A stretch of 64,000 nucleotides of DNA, from assembly GCF_015057245.1 (NCBI RefSeq), contig NZ_SVET01000002.1, positions 248,001 through 312,000 of the forward strand, written 5' to 3'. The stretch is from Pseudobutyrivibrio ruminis. GTDB taxonomy: Bacteria; Bacillota; Clostridia; Lachnospirales; Lachnospiraceae. Under the pieces are notes generated by a model. The model was not told the DNA's origin, did no database searches, and saw only the letters and a list, made by a program, of their open reading frames with translations. The first letter of the stretch is position 1. Every line of letters begins with the position of its first letter. Below are positions 8,760 through 17,671 of this stretch, piece after piece. The position numbers and the translations under genes are program-made.

Positions 8760-9488
8760 ATGGAAGATTTTAAGCGAAGAGTCTATGAAGTTGTAGAAGT
8801 TTCCAGCATGGGAGACAAATCCAGCCGAGCTTACGATATTATGATGAATACTGCCATCATCGTAAGTTTAATTCCTATGACTTTTAAAAAAGATATGGCA
8901 ATGACCTTCTGGCTGGAATTATTTGTCACATTCATATTCTTAATAGATTATGCTGCTCGTGTTTATACCGCAGACTATAAGATGGGCTACAAAAGCTATA
9001 AGGCCTATATCGCCTATATTCTTTCGCCACTAGCATTGTTTGATTTCATATCAATTCTTCCAATTATTTATTGGTTTACTCCAGTCAAATCCTGGATTGG
9101 ACTACTACGTCTATTCAGAGCCTTTAGAGCAATCAAGTTGGTTAGATATTCCAAGACAATGATTGTCATTTCAAATGTAATCAGAAAAGTTAAAAAGCAA
9201 CTGATGGCGGTTCTGCTTCTTATTACTGTTTATATTTTTATGTCAGCCATGTTGATTTTCCAACTGGAGCCTGAGCTTTTCAATAACTTTTTCGATGCGC
9301 TTTATTGGGCAACCATTTCCATTACAACTATCGGCTATGGAGACATATCTCCTGTGACCCCGATTGGCCGTATGATTACTATGGTATCTGCTTTGGTGGG
9401 TGTGGCTGTGATTGCATTGCCGTCCGGTATTATCACGGCAGCCTACATGAATGAAATTAACAAAAAGAAATCGAAATATGAATTATAA
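8760..9488 (+). CDS. Voltage-gated potassium channel (6-TM, Kv-like)
   Basis: 242 residues from ATG 8760. S1-S3 span about residues 28-112. The S4 voltage sensor is visible as LLRLFRAFRAIKLVRYSK, with Arg/Lys every third residue. S5, pore helix and S6 follow, and the pore carries TTIGYGDISPVT, the K+ selectivity signature. There is no cytoplasmic RCK/TrkA-N domain. The size and order match bacterial Kv channels such as KvLm. It would conduct K+ across the cytoplasmic membrane in response to depolarisation. It follows the small membrane protein gene. Confidence 0.93.
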   Translation: MEDFKRRVYEVVEVSSMGDKSSRAYDIMMNTAIIVSLIPMTFKKDMAMTFWLELFVTFIFLIDYAARVYTADYKMGYKSYKAYIAYILSPLALFDFISILPIIYWFTPVKSWIGLLRLFRAFRAIKLVRYSKTMIVISNVIRKVKKQLMAVLLLITVYIFMSAMLIFQLEPELFNNFFDALYWATISITTIGYGDISPVTPIGRMITMVSALVGVAVIALPSGIITAAYMNEINKKKSKYEL

Positions 9489-9502
9489 AATCTAGATTAT
9501 AA

Positions 9503-9527
9503 AAGGCACTGCATAAAGCAGTGCCTT
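9503..9527. terminator. Bidirectional terminator between K+ channel and murA
   Basis: AAGGCACTGC (9503-9512) and GCAGTGCCTT (9518-9527) with loop ATAAA. T-rich sequence follows on the plus strand, and A/T-rich sequence on the minus strand after the murA stop. Confidence 0.85.
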
Positions 9528-9535
9528 AATTGTTT

Positions 9536-10831
9536 TTATGAAACTTTTAATTTGAACTTCTGAAGATCATGCTCAGAATCAACTTCTGCTAAAGTTGCAC
9601 CAAGCTTTGAGAACTTGCCAACGATATCCTCGTATCCACGCTGGATGTACTTGATATCATCGATAACTGTAATACCATCAGCTGCAAGACCAGCAATGAT
9701 AAGTGCTGCACCTGCACGAAGATCTGAAGCCTGTACCTGAGCACCTGTGTAACGCTCAACACCAGTAACGATAGCAACTGTGCCTTCGACCTTGATGCTT
9801 GCGCCCATGCGAGCAAGCTCATCAACATATTTGAAACGGTTTTCAAAGATTGACTCTGAAACTGTGCTAGTACCCTCTGCAATAGCAAGAACAGCAGTGA
9901 TTTCTGGCTGCATATCTGTAGGGAAGCCTGGGTATGGCAATGTGGTAACGTGAGTATGTGTAAGCTTACGTCCCTTTGCAATAACTCTAACAGCATCATC
10001 GTATTCTTCGATTACACAGCCGGCCTCGATAAGCTTTGCTGATGTAGCCTCCAAATGCTTAGGGATGACATTCTTGATAAGAACATCACCGTGTGTAGCT
10101 GCTGCCGCACACATATATGTACCTGCCTCTATTTGATCAGGAATAACTGCATAAGTAGTGCCGTGAAGCTCTGGAACACCAACGATACGGATAACATCTG
10201 TACCAGCGCCACGGATGTTTGCACCCATACTGTTAAGGAATGATGCCACGTCTACAACGTGTGGCTCCTTAGCTGCGTTTTCGATAGTAGTCTTGCCCTC
10301 TGCGAGAACAGCTGCAAGCATGATATTGATAGTAGCACCAACAGATACCTTATCAAGGTAGATGTGGTTACCAACAAGCTTGTCAGCACGTGCAGACCAA
10401 AGACCATAAGACACGTCTACATTGGCACCAAGAGCCTTGAGTCCCTTAACGTGTAAGTCGATTGGACGCGAACCAATAAGGCAGCCACCTGGAAGTGCTA
10501 CCTCTGCATTTTTATATTTGCCAAGAAGTGCTCCCATTAAATAATAAGAAGCACGAATCTTTTTGATGTACTCATAATCTACTGAAAGACGAGAGATGCT
10601 AGAGCCATTAATCTTTACAGTGTGCTCATCCACACGTGTAACTGATGCTCCAATATCCTCGATTGCTCCAATAAGAACATTTATATCTTTAACATTTGGC
10701 AGATTTTCAATTGTAACAGTCTCGTCTGTCATGATGGCACCCGCCAAAATACCGAGAGCTGCGTTTTTGGCACCGCTGATTTCAACCTCTCCTGAAAGGG
10801 CTGTGCCACCTTTTATAACATACTGCTCCAT
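9536..10831 (-). CDS. murA: UDP-N-acetylglucosamine 1-carboxyvinyltransferase
   Basis: 431 residues from ATG 10831 (AGGAG 5 bases upstream). MurA transfers enolpyruvate from PEP to UDP-GlcNAc, the first committed step of peptidoglycan synthesis, in the cytoplasm. It starts with VIKGGTALSGEVEISGAKNAAL, which carries the catalytic Lys and Asn. LPGGCLIGSRPIDLH holds the active-site Cys (about residue 117) that fosfomycin alkylates, so the enzyme should be sensitive. It is the last gene of the PrsA-ABC-ABC-murA run; the ABC stop lies 8 bases upstream. Confidence 0.96.
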   Translation of the reverse strand: MEQYVIKGGTALSGEVEISGAKNAALGILAGAIMTDETVTIENLPNVKDINVLIGAIEDIGASVTRVDEHTVKINGSSISRLSVDYEYIKKIRASYYLMGALLGKYKNAEVALPGGCLIGSRPIDLHVKGLKALGANVDVSYGLWSARADKLVGNHIYLDKVSVGATINIMLAAVLAEGKTTIENAAKEPHVVDVASFLNSMGANIRGAGTDVIRIVGVPELHGTTYAVIPDQIEAGTYMCAAAATHGDVLIKNVIPKHLEATSAKLIEAGCVIEEYDDAVRVIAKGRKLTHTHVTTLPYPGFPTDMQPEITAVLAIAEGTSTVSESIFENRFKYVDELARMGASIKVEGTVAIVTGVERYTGAQVQASDLRAGAALIIAGLAADGITVIDDIKYIQRGYEDIVGKFSKLGATLAEVDSEHDLQKFKLKVS

Positions 10832-10839
10832 ATTAACTC

Positions 10840-12582
10840 CTAACAATTCTCAATTTGACTCCGATATAATTTAGCATAAAAGCCGTTTTTCTGCAATAGC
10901 TCCACATGGCTTCCCTGCTCTACGATGCTTCCATCTTTCACAAACAGAATAACGTCAGCCTCTCTAATTGTTGAAAGTCTGTGGGCTACAATGAATGTAG
11001 TACGGCCTTTCATCATCTTATTAAATGCTGATTGTATTTTCTGTTCTGTGCGAGTATCGATTGAGCTGGTCGCTTCATCCAGAATCAACATTGGTGGAAT
11101 ATTTAGCATTACTCTTGTGATACACAAAAGCTGCATCTGGCCTTGGGATAATGAGCCGCCCACCGATGAAAGTATTGTATCATATCCATAAGGCATTCTT
11201 TTAATGAAGCTGTGGGCATGAGTTGCCTTTGCAGCCTCAATAATTTCCTGATCTGTGGCATCTGGTTTTGCCATTCTAAGATTTTCTCTTACTGATGCAT
11301 TCTTTAACCAGGTTTCCTGAAGTACCATTCCAAATTTGCTTCGTAAATCTTCAAGCGACAAATCTCTGATATCAACGCCATCTACAAGAATTTCTCCGGC
11401 ATCTACATCATAGAAACGCATCAAAAGATTTATGATTGTACTTTTTCCAGCACCAGTTGGTCCAACGATGGCAACTCGCTGTCCACTTTTAACATTTAAG
11501 TTAAGGTGCTCGATTAATTTTTTGCTCTTGTCATATGAAAAGAATACATCGTTGAACTGAATCTCGCCCTTTACATCAGGGATGGATGTTTCTCCTTCAT
11601 CAACTTCAACTTCTGCATCTATCATTTCAAACAATCTGGCAGCGCAGGCCAATGCATTCTGGAACTCAGTGATTACACCTGAGATTTCATTAAATGGCTT
11701 TGCGTATGTGCTGGCATATGATAGGAAGCTGGTGAGGCCACCAACAGTTATGCCTCCGCCGATTGCCAGGATGGCACCAAACACGCCGACAGCTGCGTAG
11801 ATAATATTATTTATGAGGCGTGTGCTTGGGTTTACCGTTGATGAATAGAAAGTGGCTTTCATAGATGCATCTGCCAATCTATCATTCATCATCTCAAATC
11901 GTTCTAAGGCATCATCCTCGTAATCCATATTGCGGATGATATTCTTGCCTGAGATTATTTCTTCTATATAAGAAGTTTCTGTTCCACGTAACTTTGCCTG
12001 CTCCCCGAAAAACTTGTAGGTTCTCTCGGAAATGAATTTGGCCAAGAGCAAAGATGCTGGTGTTGCGATAATTACTATCAGCGCAATCTTTACTGAAATC
12101 ATCAGCATGAAATAGATAGTGCCAAGGATTGTAAGTACTCCTGTGAAGAACTGTGTGAAGCCCATCAAAAGTCCATCTGCAAAAGTATCTGCATCGGAAA
12201 CTATTCGGCTGACGAAATCACCATGTGGATGTGAGTCCACGGTGGAAAGCTTCATGTGCTGTAACTTAACAAATGCTCTGTCTCGCAGACTCTTTGTAAC
12301 GCTGTAGGTAATATCGTTGTTTACACGATTCATAATCCACTGGGTAAAGAATGTGGCGGCAATTGTCACTGTCATAATCTTTAGCACATGAATTAATTTG
12401 TCGTAATCGATCTGGCCTGGAGCTACTATGCAATCCACTGCCTGACCTGTGAGAATTGGAATTCTAAGGGTCAGGTAAACTGTTGCCAGGGCGCAGATAA
12501 TTGAAATAAATATTTTAAAACGGTATGTTTTTAACTCTATTAAAACGCGATTTAATATACGAGATTGAGACTTTTTATTCAT
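10840..12582 (-). CDS. ABC exporter, membrane-ATPase fusion (canonical half of a heterodimer)
   Basis: 580 residues from ATG 12582 (GAGGAGG 6 bases upstream). Six membrane helices (about 25-310) are fused to an ATPase domain with Walker A GPTGAGKS, signature LSQGQ and Walker B LILDEATSSID with the catalytic Glu. It overlaps the preceding ABC gene by 8 bp. Since the partner has Asp at the catalytic Glu, the two should form a heterodimer with one degenerate ATP site, as in BmrC/BmrD or TM287/288. The substrate is unknown: drug, lipid or peptide export are all possible. Confidence 0.92.
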   Translation of the reverse strand: MNKKSQSRILNRVLIELKTYRFKIFISIICALATVYLTLRIPILTGQAVDCIVAPGQIDYDKLIHVLKIMTVTIAATFFTQWIMNRVNNDITYSVTKSLRDRAFVKLQHMKLSTVDSHPHGDFVSRIVSDADTFADGLLMGFTQFFTGVLTILGTIYFMLMISVKIALIVIIATPASLLLAKFISERTYKFFGEQAKLRGTETSYIEEIISGKNIIRNMDYEDDALERFEMMNDRLADASMKATFYSSTVNPSTRLINNIIYAAVGVFGAILAIGGGITVGGLTSFLSYASTYAKPFNEISGVITEFQNALACAARLFEMIDAEVEVDEGETSIPDVKGEIQFNDVFFSYDKSKKLIEHLNLNVKSGQRVAIVGPTGAGKSTIINLLMRFYDVDAGEILVDGVDIRDLSLEDLRSKFGMVLQETWLKNASVRENLRMAKPDATDQEIIEAAKATHAHSFIKRMPYGYDTILSSVGGSLSQGQMQLLCITRVMLNIPPMLILDEATSSIDTRTEQKIQSAFNKMMKGRTTFIVAHRLSTIREADVILFVKDGSIVEQGSHVELLQKNGFYAKLYRSQIENC

Positions 12583-14314
12583 TGCAAGCCTCCTCTCTAG
12601 GAAATTGACAGTAGTAAATCTCCTGATATGTGTCGCAGTTTTCAAGAAGCTGGCTGTGTGTGCCAAGGCCTACTGCCTTACCATCTTCTAATACGAGGAT
12701 TTGATCTGCATCCATTACAGATGATGCTCGCTGAGAAACCAAAATGATGGTTGGCTTCCATGGCAGACTGTGAAGTGCCTTACGAAGCTTTGCCTCGGTT
12801 GCAAGATCAAGTGCGCTGGCAGAATCATCCAGGACAAGGATTCTTGGCTGACCTACTAAAGCTCTTGCAATTGTAAGTCGCTGGCGCTGGCCGCCTGAGA
12901 AGTTTGTGCCCTTGCCGGAAACCTCTGCATTAATGCCGCCTTCCTTTGCTTCCACAAAATCCAAAGCCTGCGCTATATTAAGTGCCGATTTAATTTCAGC
13001 CTCATCAGCATCCTGCTTTTTCATAGTCATGTTGGACTTTATTGTGCCGCTAAAAAGGGATGCCTTCTGTGGAACGATACCAAACAGATTGGACAACTCG
13101 CCATCTGTCATGGACTTAACATCTGTTCCATCGATTAAGATCTGGCCCTTTGAAACATCATAAGTGTGATTCATGAGCTTGAGCAATGTGCTCTTGCCTG
13201 AACCGGTGCCTCCGATTACACCAAGGACACTGCCCGCAGGGATGTCCAACGTAATATCCTCTACATCGTAATCGTTTGTGCCGTTGTAGCTAAATGACAC
13301 ATTGGAAAGCTGGATAGAACCGGCATTTTCATTCTGCATATTGCCAGTGCTGTTCAAATGCATTCTTTCATCGGACTTCATTTCCATCAGCTCCTGCACA
13401 CGGTCAGCTGAAGGGAATGCCTTCATAAGAAGGACGATGAGGTTAGCAAGCTTGATTAGCTCTACCAAAATCTGGCTCATGTAGTTTACTAATGCTACTA
13501 CATCACCCTGGAGAATAAAGCCTCCATCTACACGTCTCATTGAAACATAAATCAAAAGAACTATTCCGATGTTTACTGTCACGTATGTTACTGGATTCAG
13601 GAGGGCTGAAATCTTTCCTGTGGAAATCTGCATAGCGGCAAGATCTCCTGTCTTGGCTTCAAATCCCTTCTTTTCCTTATCCACCTGGTTGAATGCACGA
13701 AGTACGCGGGCACCTTCCAGATTTTCAGATGTGGCATGGAGCACTTTTTCAAGCCTTGCTGCGATTGTTTTGTATCTAGGTAATGTGTACTTCATAATGA
13801 TAAACACTATAAGTGAAAGCACACCTACTACTAGCAAGAAAATAAGTGCTGATTTAACATCTACAATAAATGCCATTATAGTTGCACCAAACACAATAAA
13901 TGGTGAACGCAAGAAAAGGCGAAGGACCATATTGATGGCATTTTGAATCTGATTGATATCGTTTGTGATTCTGGTAGTGAGTACCTCATCACCAATCTTT
14001 TCCTTTGTGCCCTGGGACAGTGAAAGAATCTTTGCAAATAAATCTCTTCGGATTTCAGCTGCTGCATACACAGCTACATTTGCACTAAAGTACTGGGCTG
14101 TAAGTGAAAACACAAGTCCTACAACTGCCAGTAAAAGCAAAACCCCACTCATCCTAATGATGTAGTGGGTATCTGAGCTTGCGATACCTTTGTTGATGAT
14201 CGATGCCATAACAAGTGGTACCAAAAGCTCAAATATCGCCTCTAGCATTTTGAATAGTGGGGCAAGTATTGCTCGTATTTTATATTTTTTTAGATATGTA
14301 AGTATAAAACTCAT
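12575..14314 (-). CDS. ABC exporter, membrane-ATPase fusion (partner half with degenerate site)
   Basis: 579 residues. ATG 14314 is taken because it begins one base after the stop of the lipoprotein gene (translational coupling); the frame extends 11 codons upstream without a ribosome-binding site. Six membrane helices are followed by an ATPase with Walker A GGTGSGKST, signature FSGGQ and Walker B ILVLDDSASALD. The Asp replacing the catalytic Glu is the usual mark of the non-hydrolysing site in asymmetric exporters. It pairs with the next gene, which it overlaps by 8 bp. Confidence 0.92.
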   Translation of the reverse strand: MSFILTYLKKYKIRAILAPLFKMLEAIFELLVPLVMASIINKGIASSDTHYIIRMSGVLLLLAVVGLVFSLTAQYFSANVAVYAAAEIRRDLFAKILSLSQGTKEKIGDEVLTTRITNDINQIQNAINMVLRLFLRSPFIVFGATIMAFIVDVKSALIFLLVVGVLSLIVFIIMKYTLPRYKTIAARLEKVLHATSENLEGARVLRAFNQVDKEKKGFEAKTGDLAAMQISTGKISALLNPVTYVTVNIGIVLLIYVSMRRVDGGFILQGDVVALVNYMSQILVELIKLANLIVLLMKAFPSADRVQELMEMKSDERMHLNSTGNMQNENAGSIQLSNVSFSYNGTNDYDVEDITLDIPAGSVLGVIGGTGSGKSTLLKLMNHTYDVSKGQILIDGTDVKSMTDGELSNLFGIVPQKASLFSGTIKSNMTMKKQDADEAEIKSALNIAQALDFVEAKEGGINAEVSGKGTNFSGGQRQRLTIARALVGQPRILVLDDSASALDLATEAKLRKALHSLPWKPTIILVSQRASSVMDADQILVLEDGKAVGLGTHSQLLENCDTYQEIYYCQFPREEACNE

Positions 14315-14315
14315 A

Positions 14316-15506
14316 TTACTCTGCTTCTGTTTCCTCAGTTGATTCATCTGACTCTGCAGATGTTTCCTCAGTCTCTTCTTCTGCTGATGTATCTTCTGTG
14401 TCTTCTACTTCTGTTTCTTCTGATGCGTCCTCTGTAGACTCTTCGGTATCTGTTGTCTCCTCTGTAGTTGCATCATCTGTTGTTTCTTCTGTCTCAGTCT
14501 CAAGTGTCTTGAACAATGTGTCGAACTCTACCTTTGCCCAAGCCTTCTCATCAACTGTCCATGTGATGGCTGCCTTCCATGTCTCAAGGAGCTTATCAAA
14601 TTCATCTGACTCAAGTGATTCCTTCTTTGTCTGAGAAGCATCCTCATCGTGATCTGCATCAAGGTGAATTACATAGTAACCAACGCCTTCGATTTCGATA
14701 ACATCTGATGTGTCGCCCTCATCAAGCGCTTCTGCTGCTTCGATGATAGCCATATCCATTGTGTCATCCTCTTCTTCACCCTTAAGGTAAGAATATGTTG
14801 ATGCTGTAACCTCAAGCTCCTCTGCCTTTGCTGAGTAATCATCAGCCGCTGCAAGCTCCTCTGCCTGAGCCTTTAAATCTGCGATTTCTTCTTCTGTGTA
14901 TTCAACTGCGTTGCCTTCCTCATCTGTTGTGCCTGTTGTATCGAAAAGCACATATGAGAATGTACGCATCCAGCAATCTTCATCAGAAATGCTTTCGCCT
15001 GCTTCTTCCATAGCTGCGTTAGAAACTAATGAATAGTATGTTCTGTACTCTAAGTACTGCTTAACATATTCCTCAGTAGCACCCATAACCTCAAGTGTTT
15101 CCTCTGGGTTGTCTGACATGAACTTTGCAGCTGCCTCTGCAATTGCTGTATTCTGCTCATCTGTGAGAGCAATATCATAATCACTAGCGTGAAGCTTTGC
15201 TAAATACTGATTTTCAATATCCTCCAACACGCCTTCCTTTGTGTCATCCTCCATTGTAGAGCCTGTACCAGTCATATCTGTTGACCACATGCCCTCACCA
15301 TAGTATGAAAGCAAGTACTGGTCGTACATTGACTGCTGATATCTGGCTGCGAAATTTGCATAGCCAAGGGAGATTGTATCCTTTGTGCCATCTCCTGTAT
15401 TTATTGTTACAAGAGTAGTGTCAGGATTGAACTTACTACATCCTGTAAAAAGAACTGCTGCTGCAAGTGCAGCAATACCTGCTGATTTAACCATATTTTT
15501 ATTCAT
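14316..15506 (-). CDS. PrsA/SurA-like lipoprotein foldase with acidic tail
   Basis: 396 residues from ATG 15506 (AGGAGG 8 bases upstream). The signal peptide ends in the lipobox LFTGC. An alpha-helical SurA-N-like chaperone part is followed by a weak parvulin-like segment ending in GDTSDVIEIEGVGYYVIHL, which matches the final strand pattern of PpiC domains. The last 60 or so residues are almost only Glu, Thr, Ser and Asp, a low-complexity tail not usual in PrsA. The role is probably folding of exported proteins outside the membrane. It is the first gene of the operon leading to murA. Confidence 0.8.
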   Translation of the reverse strand: MNKNMVKSAGIAALAAAVLFTGCSKFNPDTTLVTINTGDGTKDTISLGYANFAARYQQSMYDQYLLSYYGEGMWSTDMTGTGSTMEDDTKEGVLEDIENQYLAKLHASDYDIALTDEQNTAIAEAAAKFMSDNPEETLEVMGATEEYVKQYLEYRTYYSLVSNAAMEEAGESISDEDCWMRTFSYVLFDTTGTTDEEGNAVEYTEEEIADLKAQAEELAAADDYSAKAEELEVTASTYSYLKGEEEDDTMDMAIIEAAEALDEGDTSDVIEIEGVGYYVIHLDADHDEDASQTKKESLESDEFDKLLETWKAAITWTVDEKAWAKVEFDTLFKTLETETEETTDDATTEETTDTEESTEDASEETEVEDTEDTSAEEETEETSAESDESTEETEAE

Positions 15507-15554
15507 TATAAATTCCTCCTGAGTGAACCCACCCATATTTTTTCAAGCTTTTTT

Positions 15555-15583
15555 ATTATAGTTAATCCTGCTGAATTAATCAA
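15555..15583 (-). promoter_or_regulatory. Promoter of the PrsA-ABC-murA operon
   Basis: On the minus strand TTGATT (15583-15578), 17 bases, TATAAT (15560-15555), about 50 bases before the PrsA-like start. Confidence 0.7.
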
Positions 15584-15625
15584 TTATTGGGGCTAATTAT
15601 GGTTTATCTTTTGTTTCTATAGTTG

Positions 15626-15777
15626 ACTTGGGGTGAGATTATTGAATGTCTTCTTTTTGTATTGTCATCTCGGGCTGAAAGTGTTGATTGTCTTCTTTTT
15701 TTCATTGTCATCCTGGGCTGAAAGTATTGATTGCCCTCTTTTTTCATTGTCAACCTAGGCTGAAAGTATTGAATTTG
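15626..15777. repeat. 42-43-bp tandem repeats (about 3.5 copies)
   Basis: Copies begin near 15626 (degenerate), 15671, 15715 and 15757 (partial). The shared core is GGCTGAAAGTATTGATTG followed by a T-rich run and CATTGTCA. One period is 43 rather than 42, which breaks any reading frame. The array fills part of the 700-bp gap between the PrsA-like gene and an ECF gene. Confidence 0.8.
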
Positions 15778-16212
15778 TTTTATTTTGAGATTAAATACTT
15801 GAAAAATTGTGATATTCAACTCGCTTTGCAATGTGAGTACTAACATATCGTTAATAGAGTATTGAATTTAAGTTTATCTTTAGTTTAATACTTAATAACA
15901 ATAATCTATGCCATTTTCAGGTATTAAAATTTAAAATCGATTCATTTTAATACTTTTCATTTTACTTTATACATTATTTTCTTCTTTGGGCTCGATATTT
16001 CTCTCAGTATTTTGAGATTGTTGGAATTCCAGCAAGATTGTTTCGTTTACTCTCATACATCTTTTCATCGGCAAGTTTGATGATTGTTGAATTGTGTGAG
16101 CTACAATAAATCTTATCCTGTCCCCCAGAAAATTCACAAAATTATCACTTTTTTTAATGTCATTAATACTCTAGTATTCTTTTCAACAAATCAATTGAAC
16201 AGGAGGATATTT
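15778..16212. other. Non-coding stretch with recurring AGTATTGA / TTAATACT words
   Basis: No credible gene is seen. AGTATTGA at 15858-15865 faces TTAATACT at 15885-15892 (27 bp start to start). A similar pair lies near 15919 and 15947, and another pair sits back to back at 16163-16170 and 16173-16180. The same half-site occurs inside the tandem repeats next door. The AGGAGG of the next gene lies at 16201-16206. Confidence 0.5.
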
Positions 16213-16800
16213 ATGAGAAACGAAAACATAACACGACTAACAATTTCAGGTTTAATAGCTGCACTTTGCTATGTAGGCTACGCTGTATTTCCAGCCATCA
16301 ATGCTTCTGGCACCAAAGTTCACCTCGGTAATGCTTTTGTTGTTTTGGGAGCACTATTAATTGGAGGCTTATATGGAGGATTAGCCGGAGCTGTAGGACT
16401 TTCACTGGCTGATATTTTATCTGGATATGCTGCATCATCACCTAGAACTTTTATTACAAAGCTTGTAATTGGTCTTATTGTGGGATTGATTGCTCACAAG
16501 ATTGCAAAAATTAATGAATCACACAAAAGCTCATATATCATCAAGTGGTCTGCCATTGCTGCTGTTGCAGGTCTAGGCTTCAATTGTATTTTTGAGCCTG
16601 TGCTGAAATATGTTTGGTATACATTATTAACCCCAGACGCAGAAAAAGCGACTGCTGCAATCGCTGCACTAGTAGCTGTAACTACTTATGCAACAATTAT
16701 CAACGCCGCTATTAATTCTGTAGTAGGTGTAATTTTATACAATGCTTTGCGCCCCGCTCTCTACAAGGCAAATATCTTCCCTGTAAAAGCTAGCGCTTAG
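16213..16800 (+). CDS. ECF transporter S component (DUF1393-like)
   Basis: 195 residues from ATG 16213, with AGGAGG 6 bases upstream. About six hydrophobic segments. The opening RLTISGLIAALCYVGYAVF and the GTKVHLGNAFVVLGALLIGGLYGGLAGAVG segment are the typical membrane-insertion pattern of small ECF substrate-binding subunits. The substrate cannot be told from sequence; no vitamin gene is adjacent. The energising EcfA/EcfT module must be elsewhere. Its stop is 7 bases from the end of the converging thioesterase gene with no terminator between them. Confidence 0.85.
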   Translation: MRNENITRLTISGLIAALCYVGYAVFPAINASGTKVHLGNAFVVLGALLIGGLYGGLAGAVGLSLADILSGYAASSPRTFITKLVIGLIVGLIAHKIAKINESHKSSYIIKWSAIAAVAGLGFNCIFEPVLKYVWYTLLTPDAEKATAAIAALVAVTTYATIINAAINSVVGVILYNALRPALYKANIFPVKASA

Positions 16801-16807
16801 TGTAAAA

Positions 16808-17227
16808 TTACTGGCCTTCAACCATGCTCATTAAGCACTGGTAGAAATCTGGATAATCTTGCTTCATCCTGATTGGCCTACCTTGTGTATTCAAAAAAGC
16901 GTGACTTGTTGTGCCAGTACAAACCACTTTACCTTCTTCATTTTCCATTATGTATGAAAGAAAGAGTTTTACTCCTTTGAACTCCTTCACACCCACAGTA
17001 ATTGTGATTCTTTCAGCAAAACCAGTGGAAATCTTATAATCACAAGAAACATTTAAAACTGGGGATACAATTCCAAGAGCTTCCAACTTTTCAAATGGCC
17101 AGCCAATTTGATTAAGAAAATCAACTCTTGCCTCTTCCATCCACCTAATGTAGTTAGAGTGATGTGTTATCCCCATTTTATCTGTTTCATAGTACTGCAC
17201 TATGTGAATGTACTTACTGGTCTCCAT
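16808..17227 (-). CDS. Acyl-CoA thioesterase, 4HBT hot-dog family (YbgC-like)
   Basis: 139 residues, the normal length of a single hot-dog domain. The N-terminal signature YYETDKMGITHHSNYIRWMEEAR contains the catalytic Asp and the YbgC/FadM pattern. Predicted to hydrolyse short or branched acyl-CoA or acyl-ACP thioesters in the cytoplasm. AAAGGA lies upstream of the ATG. It is a single gene; the region upstream of its start carries the 52-bp dyad array. Confidence 0.9.
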   Translation of the reverse strand: METSKYIHIVQYYETDKMGITHHSNYIRWMEEARVDFLNQIGWPFEKLEALGIVSPVLNVSCDYKISTGFAERITITVGVKEFKGVKLFLSYIMENEEGKVVCTGTTSHAFLNTQGRPIRMKQDYPDFYQCLMSMVEGQ

Positions 17228-17242
17228 ATTCCTGCTTCCTTT

Positions 17243-17641
17243 TACTACCTACTCTATCTTTTTCTGTTCAGATAGTAGCATCTGTCTCAATAATTACTAT
17301 CTATTCGTATTTTCTAAGTACAGATAGTACTCTTTTTCCTGTTTCCTGCTATCTCATCTTTATATTCTCGCTCAGATAGTAATACTGCGTCCATTTTTTA
17401 CTATCTATTATTCATTTTTCATTACAGAGAGTAATACTTAACTCATTTCTTACTCTCTCATTTTAGTTTTCTTTTCCAGATAGTAACATGTACCAAAATC
17501 ACTACTATCTATGTTGCATTTCTTCTCTAAGATAGTAAGTTTGTTTTGTTTTTCTACTGCCTATCCAATTTTTTCCTTCTCAAATAGTAAGCTTTTGCCT
17601 CTTCCTTACTATCTACTCTCTATTTTCCTTCTTAGATAGTA
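17243..17641. repeat. 52-bp-period array of 8-bp dyads (AGATAGTA / TACTATCT)
   Basis: AGATAGTA or a near match starts at 17270, 17322, 17374, 17426, 17478, 17530, 17582 and 17634, exactly 52 bp apart each time. The reverse complement TACTATCT or a near match starts at 17243, 17295, 17347, 17399, 17451, 17503, 17555 and 17607, also every 52 bp. Arms are separated alternately by 17 variable bases and 19 pyrimidine-rich bases. At 17426/17451 both arms change together (AGAGAGTA with TACTCTCT), so the dyad is the pair across the 17-base spacer. No coding potential. Confidence 0.95.
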
Positions 17642-17671
17642 ATCGACACTGGTGGCATTGCCACAGTCCCA

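Noticed and set aside
15604..15846. 80-codon open frame across the 42-bp repeats on the minus strand
   Set aside because: The repeat period shifts by one base, so the copies encode different residues in each unit. There is no ribosome-binding site, and the frame merely crosses repeats.
17243..17641. CRISPR array
   Set aside because: Repeats are only 8 bp with 17-19-base spacers, alternate in orientation, and no cas gene is in the window.
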